Assembly (NCBI GenBank): GCA_947306495.1
Contig: CAMZGT010000002.1
Location: forward strand, 1 to 64,000
Reading direction: 5' to 3'
DNA length: 64,000 nucleotides
Origin: an uncultured Acinetobacter sp.
GTDB lineage: Bacteria > Cyanobacteriota > Vampirovibrionia > Gastranaerophilales > Gastranaerophilaceae
Notes under the pieces: generated by a model
Told to the model about the DNA's origin: nothing
The model's input: the letters and a program-made list of their open reading frames with translations, nothing else
Databases searched by the model: none
Program-made: the position numbers and the translations under genes
Shown: positions 37,416 through 47,873 of the stretch, one piece after another
Layout of the letters: every line of letters starts with the position of its first letter
Position numbering within the stretch: the stretch's first letter is position 1

Positions 37416-37449
37416 AAAAAAGAGGGCAACATTGTTGTCCTCTTTTTTT
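37416..37449 (+). terminator. Predicted terminator after fusA
   Basis: AAAAAAGAGGGCAAC-ATT-GTTGTCCTCTTTTTTT. Confidence 0.8.
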
Positions 37450-37457
37450 ATTTGCAT

Positions 37458-37747
37458 TTATATATAATAATTCAAAAATTCATTTATTTCATCAGGTGTC
37501 ATTTGATTTGAAATAATACTTACTGCTTCAAATCGGGCTTCTTGATATTCTTTCCATTTTGATTGGGCTTTAAGGATATTGTTATATTCTTGATTTGTGA
37601 TTTGTTGTTGATTTTTAGGTTGAGAAAGTGTCTCGTCACTGTTTACAATAGTCGAAGTTGTTTGAGATAAATCTTTATTTACATTTATCCCAGTACAACC
37701 ACAGGTAAAAATAGAACTATTAAGATATAAAGAGTAAGTCTTTTCAT
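37458..37747 (-). pseudogene. Small lipoprotein-like gene with an apparent single-base frameshift
   Basis: Signal peptide MKRLTLYILIVLF then frame breaks in a T5 tract; another frame continues TCGCTGINVNKDLSQTTSTIVNSDETLSQPKNQQQITNQEYNNILKAQSKWKEYQEARFEAVSIISNQMTPDEINEFLNYYI*. Confidence 0.6.
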
Positions 37748-38096
37748 ACTTTTATTATATATTTTTTTTAAAATTACCTATGAATTGTTAAGAAAAATTC
37801 ACATCTTACTTGTTTGAGTTTAACGGCATTTCTGTGTTTTGCTTTTCATGCCAGCCACACTACAAGCAAAAACTCTCAAGTCTCAGCTCTCTCATGCATC
37901 TTAACATATGATTTAATATAAATGAGGTTTTTAGCTTTTAAATTGTCTTAAATAAGTATATACCTCGTTTTTAGTCTGTTTGATGTTTTATTCATATGTT
38001 TTCATGCAAAACAAATACTATTGATAATTTGAAACACATTCTCTTTTATGTTAAAATTGCTGCATTGAGTATATTATGAAAAAGGGAGGTTTATCT

Positions 38097-38894
38097 ATGG
38101 AAAACTTAGCAGATATTGGTGTTTTTGGCGGTTCAGGGTTTTATAAATTTTTGGATGATATAAGAGAGTTTAAAGTAGAAACGCCTTATGGAATGCCTTC
38201 TGACAGTTTATTTATCGGTAAAATAGGGTCGCACAGTGTTGCATTTATGCCTCGTCACGGCAGAAGTCACACGATACTTCCTCATCTTATAAATTACAGA
38301 GCCAATGTTTGGGCAATGAAAGAAGTTGGATGTAAAAGAGTTATATCTCCTTGTGCGGCGGGTAGTTTACAAAAACACGTAGCACCGGGGCATTTTGTAA
38401 TTTGTGATCAATTTGTTGATTGGACAGACGGAAGAAAGTCAACTTTCTTTGAAGGACCTATTGTTACACATCCGTCTGCGGCGGAAACTTATTGCCCTGA
38501 GTTAAGGAGGATTGCTATTAATACGGCAAAAGAACTTGGGATTACTGTTCACGAAACAGGTACAGTTGTTGTAATTAACGGTCCAAGATTCTCTACAAAG
38601 GCTGAATCTAAATTCTTTACTAATCAAGGTTGGGAAGTTATTAATATGACAGCTTTCCCTGAAGCGTATTTGGTCAAAGAAATGGATATGTGTCCTCTTA
38701 ATATTTCATTGATTACAGATTATGATGCAGGTTTGGTCGGTGATGTTCCGCCAGTTTCACACCACGAAGTTATTAAGGTATTCAATAACAACATTGATAA
38801 TTTGAAAAAGCTTTTGTTCACTATGATAGAAAAAATTCCTGCTGATAATAAAAATTGCGAATGTGCTAACACAAAAAAATCATCACAATTGTAG
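38097..38894 (+). CDS. mtnP: S-methyl-5'-thioadenosine phosphorylase family
   Basis: ADIGVFGGSGFYKF, FMPRHGRSHTILPHLINYRANVWAMKEVGCKRVISPCAAGSL; SD GGGAGG before ATG 38097. Confidence 0.9.
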   Translation: MENLADIGVFGGSGFYKFLDDIREFKVETPYGMPSDSLFIGKIGSHSVAFMPRHGRSHTILPHLINYRANVWAMKEVGCKRVISPCAAGSLQKHVAPGHFVICDQFVDWTDGRKSTFFEGPIVTHPSAAETYCPELRRIAINTAKELGITVHETGTVVVINGPRFSTKAESKFFTNQGWEVINMTAFPEAYLVKEMDMCPLNISLITDYDAGLVGDVPPVSHHEVIKVFNNNIDNLKKLLFTMIEKIPADNKNCECANTKKSSQL

Positions 38895-38902
38895 AGGTTA
38901 AA

Positions 38903-39169
38903 ATGATAGCAAGAACAGTAAATCAATTATTTTATTTATATTATTTATTACTGATTATCAGAATATTTTTGAGTTGGATTCCTAATATTGATTGGGAAGC
39001 AGAACCATTCAGATTAATTCGTTCAATAACAGATCCGTTCTTGAATATATTCAGAGGAATAATACCGCCAATCGGTGGAATGCTTGATATCTCGCCAATA
39101 CTTGCAATAATTCTTTTAAGTGTTTTGCAAGGAATTGTTGTTAGTTTTATTGCCGGTCTTGGACTATGA
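38903..39169 (+). CDS. YggT family membrane protein
   Basis: LLIIRIFLSWIPNIDW...FRLIRSITDPFLNIFRGIIPPIGGMLDISPILAIILL. Confidence 0.85.
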   Translation: MIARTVNQLFYLYYLLLIIRIFLSWIPNIDWEAEPFRLIRSITDPFLNIFRGIIPPIGGMLDISPILAIILLSVLQGIVVSFIAGLGL

Positions 39170-40761
39170 TAGAACGTATAAAAGAAGCAATTCAGCTTGC
39201 TCAAAGAGGAAAATTTAGAGAAGCTGAACAAATATATCAAGAGCTTATGACGATTGAACCGGAAAACGGATTTTTATTGTCTGCGTATGGTTTGTTTTAC
39301 GTAAATATTAATCAATATGATAAAGCTACAGAGTATTTGCGCAAGGCTTGCAAAATTTTACCGACATTTGGTACTTTATCAGCGCTTGGTGCTGCTGAGT
39401 ATGAAATAAGAAACTATACGGCCTCTGCAGAAATTCTTGAACAAGCTATCACATTAGGAAAATCTCCGGATATTTATAATAAACTTATCACAAGCCTTTA
39501 TGAGATAAAAAATTATTCTAAAGCGATAGAATATTCGGAAAAAATGAATAAAGACTATCCTGATGATTATCGTTCAGTTGTTAATCAAGTGAAGGCATTA
39601 ACTCAAAGCGGTCAACTTTCAGCAGCTGAAAAATTATGTGTAGGATATTTGTCAGAGCATCCTGATGTAGCATCACTATGGTTTAGCTTGGGTTATTTAA
39701 AAGAACTTATTTATGCAGATGACAAGCAAGCTTTGAGGTGCTATAAGGCCGCTTATGATTTAGGCAGTGATGTAGCTGATTATAATATTGCAATAAGTTA
39801 TCAAAAACTCGGAGAATATTCTAAAGCAGAAAAACATTACAAAAAGATGATAACAAATTATCCGAATGAAATCGAACCAAAAGTTTCATACGGTATGTGT
39901 CTTTTAAAGCAGCGGAAATTTAAGGAAGGTTATGAGTATTTTTATCATAGAAAAAGTAGCGCGATTGATAATTTGACAAAAAATAATTGGAAACCATATG
40001 ACAAAATAGAAGACAACGTTGTTGTAATTTGTGACCAAGGATTTGGAGATAATATTCAGTTCGTTAGATATCTACCGTTTTTACCTTCAAAACATATTAC
40101 AGTAGCTTGCAGAGATACGTTAAGAGATTTGTTCAAAAAGAATTACCCTGACGTTAATTTTTTAAGTTACCAGGAAATCGATTCAGATTTACAATCTATA
40201 AGAATAACCGATTTAGCATTTGCACTTGGTATGGATTTCAACAATATTCCGTTTTCGGATGGATATTTGCAAAGTGAGGCTGCAAATATTCAAAATAGTA
40301 AATTAAAAGTAGGATTATGTTGGGAGGCAGGTAGTGCTGCTATTAGGACTATGATACAAAGGACAATTCATGTAAAATGTTTTGAACCGTTTTTTGATTT
40401 AAGTGATGTGCAAATTTATTCATTGCAATGTAACGACACTTTTAAGGGTAATGAAAAATATCCTCAAATGATAAATTTAACAACAGACTTTAAAAATTTT
40501 GCCGATACAGCAAAAGCGTTAAAAGGGTTGGATGTCGTTGTAACTGTAGATACATCTGTTGCGCATTTGGCGGGTGCTTTGGGTGTAAAAACATTTTTAC
40601 TTCTTCCATATGTATCTGATTGGAGATGGTTTGACGACACAAAAACGACTCCGTGGTACAAAAGTGTAGAAATTTTTAAACAAACAGATACAATTTCTTG
40701 GGAGAAACCTTTAACAAGTATTATGGAAAAACTGCAAACTTTGGCTAAACGCCGGAATTAG
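39166..40761 (+). CDS. TPR protein with C-terminal glycosyltransferase-like domain
   Basis: N-terminal TPRs; DQGFGDNIQFVRYLPFL and VVVTVDTSVAHLAGALGVKTFLLLPYVSDWRW. Confidence 0.8.
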   Translation: MIERIKEAIQLAQRGKFREAEQIYQELMTIEPENGFLLSAYGLFYVNINQYDKATEYLRKACKILPTFGTLSALGAAEYEIRNYTASAEILEQAITLGKSPDIYNKLITSLYEIKNYSKAIEYSEKMNKDYPDDYRSVVNQVKALTQSGQLSAAEKLCVGYLSEHPDVASLWFSLGYLKELIYADDKQALRCYKAAYDLGSDVADYNIAISYQKLGEYSKAEKHYKKMITNYPNEIEPKVSYGMCLLKQRKFKEGYEYFYHRKSSAIDNLTKNNWKPYDKIEDNVVVICDQGFGDNIQFVRYLPFLPSKHITVACRDTLRDLFKKNYPDVNFLSYQEIDSDLQSIRITDLAFALGMDFNNIPFSDGYLQSEAANIQNSKLKVGLCWEAGSAAIRTMIQRTIHVKCFEPFFDLSDVQIYSLQCNDTFKGNEKYPQMINLTTDFKNFADTAKALKGLDVVVTVDTSVAHLAGALGVKTFLLLPYVSDWRWFDDTKTTPWYKSVEIFKQTDTISWEKPLTSIMEKLQTLAKRRN

Positions 40762-41599
40762 TTTTTATATCAATTTTCTTAAGTCTTTGCTCAATTTGAC
40801 GATACCACTTCAGCTTCATTTGGAAAAGTGTTTCATATCCTTGGAAATTTGCATGGCTAATATCGTAGAACTGTTTATCACAAATTTCTTCAAGTTTCTT
40901 CCCAAGCAGTGCCGTAAATTCTTTTCTGTCTGGCTTATCGTCTGTAAGTTCAATTATGTCTCCAAACTCAACAAAAACTTCAGGGCGATTATCTCTTAAA
41001 AAGAAATAGTTCACGCCAACCGGCATGAGAGCGACTTTTCCGTATTTTTTAGCAGCTTTTTCCGCAATATAAATCATGCCCGTTTGCAACTCAATTGGTC
41101 TGTAGTTTGGCGGTTTAATAATACCTTGCGGGAAAATATAAAGGATGTTATTTGTATCTTCAATAACATCAATTGCATATTTTAAAGCTTCCATTGATGC
41201 TTGAGGGGATTTCTTATTTACGCTAAAAGCTCCGGCCCTGCGTAAGATTGGAAAACGATTAAGTTCTTCTACCATTAAGCGGATTTCTTTTTTAAAAATT
41301 CGATTACAAATGTTGTACCCGACGATTCCATCCCACCAATTTGAATGAGGAGCAAACAAAATAATCGGAGTTTTAGGGTCTTTTTGTTGATAGAATTTTT
41401 CTGCACCACGATAACGGAATGCGTAAAATCTCTTTTCCAACATTCCATAAAAATATCTGTCAGCTACCCACAGCCAGAACGGTGAAGTCTGTGCAGGACG
41501 AAATTTCTCATTTATGTTCCGTAACTTTGTTGGCGGAACTTGTGAATATAACTCCTCTAAATTAATAACCATATAACTATCATACACATTTAACCTCAT
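40745..41599 (-). CDS. 1-acyl-glycerol-3-phosphate acyltransferase-like (PlsC domain)
   Basis: ILFAPHSNWWDGIVGY (HxxxxD type) and IFPQGIIKPPN. Confidence 0.75.
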   Translation of the reverse strand: MRLNVYDSYMVINLEELYSQVPPTKLRNINEKFRPAQTSPFWLWVADRYFYGMLEKRFYAFRYRGAEKFYQQKDPKTPIILFAPHSNWWDGIVGYNICNRIFKKEIRLMVEELNRFPILRRAGAFSVNKKSPQASMEALKYAIDVIEDTNNILYIFPQGIIKPPNYRPIELQTGMIYIAEKAAKKYGKVALMPVGVNYFFLRDNRPEVFVEFGDIIELTDDKPDRKEFTALLGKKLEEICDKQFYDISHANFQGYETLFQMKLKWYRQIEQRLKKIDIKTNSGV

Positions 41600-41666
41600 T
41601 TTGTTAATACTTATTTGACTATTTTTAATTAAAGTTTACAATATTTAATATTGAGAAGAGGAATTT

Positions 41667-43415
41667 ATGAAAATAAAGTTATTCTTGATTTGCAGTTTTG
41701 TAGGATTATTTTTCTTTTATTTATTAAACAACTACACAATGACTTTTGTTTACCTTAATCCTTATTCATATACAAAACCGTTTGGTTATATATCTCGTGT
41801 GATTCAGGAGCTTGATGGAGCATTCAAATATGCTCAGAAATCATCTGAAAAAGATGGATATAATTATAAATACATTTTTTTTAATGCTTATGGTTCAGGA
41901 TTTATTCAAGATAATAATATCTCGAATGATTTAGACTATGCAGTCGGAATTGACTTAGGAAAATACAAATACAACGGCAAAAATTCTAATGAAATAGCAA
42001 AACAAATATTATCAAAAATGAATTCTTTTAATAAGTCATTTAATTTTTATATAAATACATTAGATAATGGTCATACTTATATTACTGAAAATATATTTAC
42101 GTCAGCGGCGCTGTTAGAATCTCAATATGATGCTTCAGTAAAGAACATAGAAAATTCTATTGATTTAGCTTTATTGGATAAGAGCTATTTGACATATACC
42201 TCTAAAAAACTTGAAGATAAAGAACAAACTGCAAAAGTGGATATCCCATATGTAATGAAATCCGGAGAAATTCTTTTAGAGGGCAGGCAACCATTATATT
42301 TATACAGTGATTTAGTAAGTTATAATCCATACAATATGCATTACATGCGAGAAATCTCCATAATACCTGAATATTTTGTCACGATTGATAAAGACGGGGT
42401 TTCAAAGGTTATAGAAATTGTACCGGAATCTTTCCTCGGAGAACGGCTTCAACTAAAAAGAAGATTGTTTGCATCTTGTGTTTTTGTACACAATTCTTCT
42501 GCTAAATTTTTAAAAGGAATGTCTTATATTAAAAATGACGAAGAATATCTGTTCTATAGGCGGTTGTCATTCAAACGACATTTACAAGAAATTAATAACA
42601 TTTTGATAATGCAAGACAGACCTATAAAGTTATTTAAAAGGTTAGCTCAAACCGCAGATATGATGCAGCCGGTTTTATCAAAGGATGTTTACGATGAAAT
42701 TAAACGATATACAGCTAAAAATCTTTCTAACAAAAACATTATTCTATTAAATGAATATGATAATATTTGCGCAAATATAGCAAATATATCAGAGCACCCT
42801 ATTTTATACATACAATTATTAGAAAAAGGCAAAATTCAAGTTATGTATAATGATTTAGGCTCAATTATTAATGCACTTGAAAAAAATAATGTTGATAAAT
42901 CATATTTGGCAGTTTTAAAAGATTTTAGGGTGAATAGTATTGCTCCTATGCTGAAACTAAAAAAACAAAATAAAGTCAGACAGTATAGAGAAAAGTTTAT
43001 AAATGAAAAATATGAAACAATGAAAAATGCTTGGCATAATGCTGTTAAATCTCAGCTTGAAGAACCCGAAAAATTGGAAAAATATATAGCTATGTTTAAC
43101 AAATTCTATATTGATGCAGGTTTTCATAAAGTTACATTATGCTGGTTGGACAACAATAATATAGGAATATTGGAAGACTCTTATACAAAATCGATTAAAG
43201 ATTTAAAAGCATTTGCAGAAGCAAATAACCTTATTGATGTAAATTACAAACTGATTAAAGAGTCAGAAATGCCGGATATTTCGCTGGAATACGATGTTTT
43301 AACCAGATATAATACAACACCAGAAGAGGATAAAAAATTAGAGATGATCAATAAAAAATTCCTTGATGATAAGAAAAATTTTAACATTAAGAGAAAAATA
43401 GTGATTATTAAATAA
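41667..43415 (+). CDS. Hypothetical membrane-anchored protein
   Basis: 582 aa, N-terminal hydrophobic anchor, no recognised family. Confidence 0.7.
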   Translation: MKIKLFLICSFVGLFFFYLLNNYTMTFVYLNPYSYTKPFGYISRVIQELDGAFKYAQKSSEKDGYNYKYIFFNAYGSGFIQDNNISNDLDYAVGIDLGKYKYNGKNSNEIAKQILSKMNSFNKSFNFYINTLDNGHTYITENIFTSAALLESQYDASVKNIENSIDLALLDKSYLTYTSKKLEDKEQTAKVDIPYVMKSGEILLEGRQPLYLYSDLVSYNPYNMHYMREISIIPEYFVTIDKDGVSKVIEIVPESFLGERLQLKRRLFASCVFVHNSSAKFLKGMSYIKNDEEYLFYRRLSFKRHLQEINNILIMQDRPIKLFKRLAQTADMMQPVLSKDVYDEIKRYTAKNLSNKNIILLNEYDNICANIANISEHPILYIQLLEKGKIQVMYNDLGSIINALEKNNVDKSYLAVLKDFRVNSIAPMLKLKKQNKVRQYREKFINEKYETMKNAWHNAVKSQLEEPEKLEKYIAMFNKFYIDAGFHKVTLCWLDNNNIGILEDSYTKSIKDLKAFAEANNLIDVNYKLIKESEMPDISLEYDVLTRYNTTPEEDKKLEMINKKFLDDKKNFNIKRKIVIIK

Positions 43416-44841
43416 GTACGGCTTTTCTGAAGGAATAGAGTATCCCATAGCTCATTACCAGGTAAATAACTATGCTCAATGCACTAATTAGGACGTTGTC
43501 ATACTGTAAAAATACTTTGACCGCAAAGGCACAGATACATGCAACAGCCAGAATCAAAGCAGTTGTTGTAATAACTTTTTTATAGTTAATGTAATCTGCA
43601 TCTTTAAATTTAATAAAAATATTAAAAATTAATAACAATAATTCTGTCAGAAACATTATGATTGCCACAAAAATAATTGGTAAAATTCCTGCATATTTCA
43701 AATTTATAAATGAAAAAATACTTATAATGAAAATAGCGGTAAGCATTTCCCAATAAGTTTTATTTATAAGATGAAATTTTATAGTTATAAGTTTTAAAAG
43801 CTCATGTGTAAAAAGTTTAAAAGCAAAAAATGGCATTAAAAATGCTGCTATTGAATAGTCACCAGGTAAAACTATTTTTACAATATTTTCGGAAAAGAAA
43901 CAAAAGCCAAGTACTATAGGAAACAATATAAAGAAATAAAGCTGTATTGAATTTGTAAGGTAAGGTTTAATTTTTTTATTATGTTCAAAATTTTTGATAA
44001 GAACAGGATAATTTACAAATGAAAATAGCCCTGCTAGCGGTTGTATTGTATTTGAAACAAGAGCAAAAGATATTCCGAATACAGATGTTTTCATATAAGA
44101 GCCTGTGGACTGGAATATAAAATTTGGTAAATATAAAACAAGCCAATATAAAATGTTTGTGATAACTAAAGGTAGTGAGTATTTAAGAGTTTCCAGAATA
44201 ATATCTTTATTTATGACAAATTGCACTTTATATTTTGTATGTATTTTACCTGTTGTGTATATATCTATTGTAATAATTGCAAAAGTCATTGCTATTATTA
44301 TTGCAGCAGCATTATGGATAATATTTACAAGTCCTAGAAAAGCAGCTATAAAAATAAATTGATATAAAATTATACTTAAAGTATAAAGCCAATGTTCGTT
44401 ATTTATTCTCAGGATCTGATACAATGTTTGCCTTATACCGCACGGTATTACAAGTACAATAGTAAGCACAAATATAAGATTTGTTATTGCAAATTTTGTT
44501 ATTAAGATATCTTTGAATAAAAAATATAATATAAGCGCAAAAGTATAAACTATAGCAGAAAGCCAAAAAATTGTAGAAAAAAACTCTTCCAATTTGTTTT
44601 GTAATTTATATTTTTCATAAAATCTAAGAACAGCTTTTGATATCCAATCAAAAGAACAAGTACAAATCAAGTTAAGTACTTGGAGCGCTATAAGATATAT
44701 ACTCACTTCTTTATGGTTTAGCGCATATGTAAAAATAGGAATAATAAAAAAAGAATTTATTATAATCAACACTCTTGATGGCATATAATGAATCAAGTTT
44801 GATAATATAGAGCTGTAATTATAAAAAATTCTTTTTTCCAC
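43408..44841 (-). CDS. Polysaccharide flippase/exporter-like membrane protein
   Basis: About 12 hydrophobic helices, Wzx/MATE-like. Confidence 0.7.
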   Translation of the reverse strand: MEKRIFYNYSSILSNLIHYMPSRVLIIINSFFIIPIFTYALNHKEVSIYLIALQVLNLICTCSFDWISKAVLRFYEKYKLQNKLEEFFSTIFWLSAIVYTFALILYFLFKDILITKFAITNLIFVLTIVLVIPCGIRQTLYQILRINNEHWLYTLSIILYQFIFIAAFLGLVNIIHNAAAIIIAMTFAIITIDIYTTGKIHTKYKVQFVINKDIILETLKYSLPLVITNILYWLVLYLPNFIFQSTGSYMKTSVFGISFALVSNTIQPLAGLFSFVNYPVLIKNFEHNKKIKPYLTNSIQLYFFILFPIVLGFCFFSENIVKIVLPGDYSIAAFLMPFFAFKLFTHELLKLITIKFHLINKTYWEMLTAIFIISIFSFINLKYAGILPIIFVAIIMFLTELLLLIFNIFIKFKDADYINYKKVITTTALILAVACICAFAVKVFLQYDNVLISALSIVIYLVMSYGILYSFRKAVLI

Positions 44842-44858
44842 TGTTTTTTATCTGTATA

Positions 44859-45536
44859 TTAATAATCGAATTTAAACCCGTTTCTTATAAAGTGTCCGAA
44901 ACAACCGCCGTAATTCTGTTCTTTACAGCTATCAAAGCGATCTTTAATTATACCGTTGACGTAATCTATTTTGTTATAATCATTTTTAATTTTCGGATCC
45001 AAAGAACTTTCATCTATACTTCCGTCATAAAATATGTCGAAATATTGAAGGTCGTATCCGATTTTATTTGGCCCTTTTTTACCGTTAGTGTCAAAGTAAA
45101 CCTGTATAGGATAGCCTTCGTCTCCCATGCATTTATAGCCTTGGAGTTGAAAAACAGTTCCGTCAGCAAGAACATACACAGGACATTCTTCTTTTTCAAA
45201 AGTAAAAGGCTCTTTTGCCGGATGCTTTCCCTCTCCTTCGATATTTGAGTATTCTTTTGGCAAACAATCTTCCTGTTTTTTACAATATCCGGATATATTA
45301 AAATATTTTTTTACAAATTCTCTTTCGTCAAAGTCTATGCCAGTAAGTCTGTTTACATCATTTTCAGCCATAAACGTTTTAACTGCAGTTGTCATATTAG
45401 CATAGAATTTAGCAACTTGCTTTTCTATAGATTGTTTTGCTATATTAGATTGTAATGCAGGAAGTGTTAACGCTGCCACCACTCCTAATATGGCCATAGT
45501 AATCAAAACCTCTGATAAAGTAAACCCTTTTTTCAT
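44859..45536 (-). CDS. Type IV pilin/pseudopilin-like protein
   Basis: MKKGFTLSEVLITMAILGVVAALTLPALQ prepilin signature. Confidence 0.9.
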   Translation of the reverse strand: MKKGFTLSEVLITMAILGVVAALTLPALQSNIAKQSIEKQVAKFYANMTTAVKTFMAENDVNRLTGIDFDEREFVKKYFNISGYCKKQEDCLPKEYSNIEGEGKHPAKEPFTFEKEECPVYVLADGTVFQLQGYKCMGDEGYPIQVYFDTNGKKGPNKIGYDLQYFDIFYDGSIDESSLDPKIKNDYNKIDYVNGIIKDRFDSCKEQNYGGCFGHFIRNGFKFDY

Positions 45537-45548
45537 GTTAGTACCTTT

Positions 45549-46184
45549 CTAGTAATCAAATTTAAATCCGTTTCTTTTAAAATGTCCGAAACAACCATTG
45601 TATCCAAAACTGTTACAAGCTTCAAAACCTTTGTCGATATCTTTATTTCGCTCATTAGAATCTTTTGTTTCATGTGTTGTTTCGTTAATATAGGTATCTT
45701 CAATACTGCCGTCTTCAAAAGCTTTAACAACCCATAAGTCATATCCAATTTTGTTAGGTCCTTTTTTACCGTTTACATCAAATACAATATACGGTGAATT
45801 GCTTATGGAAAAAACTGTTCCGTCAGTTAATTTATAAACGCTGTAGGATGAAAAAAGGTCATGCGGACTAAAAACGGAACCTTTTATATTTGTATATTCT
45901 TTTGGTAAACAATTTTCCATGGGGTTACAATTTTCTTCTACGTCAAAGTATTTAGTAATAAAATTGGAAGGCTTGAAAATCTTATAATCAATACTATCCA
46001 AATCATTCTCTGCTTTATACAAATCAAAAGCTTTACTCAACTGGGTATAAAATTTAAATGTTTGTTTTTCTAAAGCTTGCATAGCCATATTTTGCTGCAA
46101 CTGCGGCAAAGTAAGTGCTGCAACTACCCCAAGAATACCCAGCGTTACAAGAATTTCAGCTATTGTGAACCCTTTTTTAAACAT
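45549..46184 (-). CDS. Type IV pilin/pseudopilin-like protein (paralogue)
   Basis: MFKKGFTIAEILVTLGILGVVAALTLPQLQ; shares C-terminal CFGHF.RNGFKFDY with neighbour. Confidence 0.9.
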   Translation of the reverse strand: MFKKGFTIAEILVTLGILGVVAALTLPQLQQNMAMQALEKQTFKFYTQLSKAFDLYKAENDLDSIDYKIFKPSNFITKYFDVEENCNPMENCLPKEYTNIKGSVFSPHDLFSSYSVYKLTDGTVFSISNSPYIVFDVNGKKGPNKIGYDLWVVKAFEDGSIEDTYINETTHETKDSNERNKDIDKGFEACNSFGYNGCFGHFKRNGFKFDY

Positions 46185-46227
46185 ATAGAATCCTTTCGTT
46201 CTCTCTATTATATTTATTTTATCAAAT

Positions 46228-47754
46228 TTATTGAATTATATCAACACGATATTGAAGGGCCTGCGTAACGTGTTCCAGAACGATGCTTTCACTGTTATTC
46301 AAATCTGCTATTGTACGGGATAGTTTTAAAACTCTATCGTATTTTCTTCCGGATAGTTGATATCTCTGTGCTGCAAGTTTTAAAAACTCTGCGGTTTTAT
46401 CATCAAGTTTACAGAAAAATTTTATCTGCTTTGAATTAAGCTCTGAATTAGTAAAAATGCCTTCTTTTTCGTAACGTTTTGCCTGTATTTTTCTTGCTGC
46501 AATTACACGTTTTCTTATATCAGCAGAACTTTCCGCGTTAGACTTTGCATTTATAAGTTCATCTGTTGTTAATCTGGGAACATTAACGACCAAATCTATT
46601 CTGTCTAATAGCGGACCTGATAGTTTTGAACGATATCTTTGTATTTGAAACTCAGAGCATGCACAATTCTTTTCCCTATCTCCGAGGTATCCGCATGGGC
46701 ATGGATTCATTGCACCAACCAACATAAATTTCGCAGGATATTTGATAGAATTTTTTGCTCTTGATATAACAACTTCGCCGTCTTCCAGAGGTTGACGCAA
46801 AACTTCAAGAACTTGGCGTGGAAATTCTGCAATTTCATCAAGAAATAGTACACCTCTATGTGCAAGAGTAATTTCTCCGGGCTTAGGATTAGAACCGCCA
46901 CCAATTATTCCGTTTTGGGATGCCGTATGATGCACCGCTCGGTATGGACGCTTTGTCATAAGAGGATTATCAGGCTGCAGAAGTCCGCTTATGCTGTATA
47001 TTTTAGTAAGTTCCAATGCTTCTTTTAGCTCAAGCGGCGGCAGAATTGATGCCATACATTTTGCCATAAGGGTTTTGCCTGAACCGGGAGAACCTGACAT
47101 TAGTATGTTATGTCCTCCTGCGGCTGCAATTTCCAATGCTTTTTTTGCTTTTTGTTGCCCCTTTACATCTTTAAAGTCAAAAGGATAATCAATATTTGAG
47201 TTAAGAGCAAGATATTCATCTATATTAACGGTAGTTTTTGTTATAGGAGTATCTGTATAGTGATTTACTATGTCAATTAAGTGTTTTGCACCATACACAT
47301 CTATGTTTTGAACTAAGGCAGCTTCTTTTGCATTTTCTTCCGGCACAAAAACCGTTTTTATACCAGCTTCTTTTAACCCACTTACCAGAGGTAAAACACC
47401 ATTAATCTTTCTTAATGTTCCGTCAAGTGAGAGTTCTCCCAGAAAGCCGATTGTTAAATCATCAGAAATGTTTATTCCTTGTTCTTTTAGTATACAAATT
47501 GCTATCGGCAAATCAAAGTTCGTTCCTTCTTTCCTTATATCCGCCGGAGCAAGATTAACAATAACTTTTCCGGTAGGGAATGTGAAGCCGGAATTTTTAA
47601 TAGCGGAATGAACTCTTTCTCTCGCTTCCGAAACCGCACTGTCGGGTAATCCGACAATGCTTATTGACGGTAATGAATTTGCTACATCAACTTCCACTTC
47701 TATTTTACAAGAATTTATGCCAATGGCTGCAGCCGTAATCGCTTTTGTTACCAT
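46228..47754 (-). CDS. comM: ComM/YifB family Mg-chelatase-like ATPase
   Basis: VNLAPADIRKEGTNFDLPIAI, MSGSPGSGKTLMAKCMASILPPL, LFLDEIAEFPRQVLEVLRQPLEDG. Confidence 0.95.
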   Translation of the reverse strand: MVTKAITAAAIGINSCKIEVEVDVANSLPSISIVGLPDSAVSEARERVHSAIKNSGFTFPTGKVIVNLAPADIRKEGTNFDLPIAICILKEQGINISDDLTIGFLGELSLDGTLRKINGVLPLVSGLKEAGIKTVFVPEENAKEAALVQNIDVYGAKHLIDIVNHYTDTPITKTTVNIDEYLALNSNIDYPFDFKDVKGQQKAKKALEIAAAGGHNILMSGSPGSGKTLMAKCMASILPPLELKEALELTKIYSISGLLQPDNPLMTKRPYRAVHHTASQNGIIGGGSNPKPGEITLAHRGVLFLDEIAEFPRQVLEVLRQPLEDGEVVISRAKNSIKYPAKFMLVGAMNPCPCGYLGDREKNCACSEFQIQRYRSKLSGPLLDRIDLVVNVPRLTTDELINAKSNAESSADIRKRVIAARKIQAKRYEKEGIFTNSELNSKQIKFFCKLDDKTAEFLKLAAQRYQLSGRKYDRVLKLSRTIADLNNSESIVLEHVTQALQYRVDIIQ

Positions 47755-47873
47755 ATGACAATTATAACATAAATTGATGCAATAAAATATACATTTTGTT
47801 GCATTATCTATATTAACTATGGTAAATATTACAAGAATATAATATTATATTTCTGTAAAGATGAGGAATTTTT

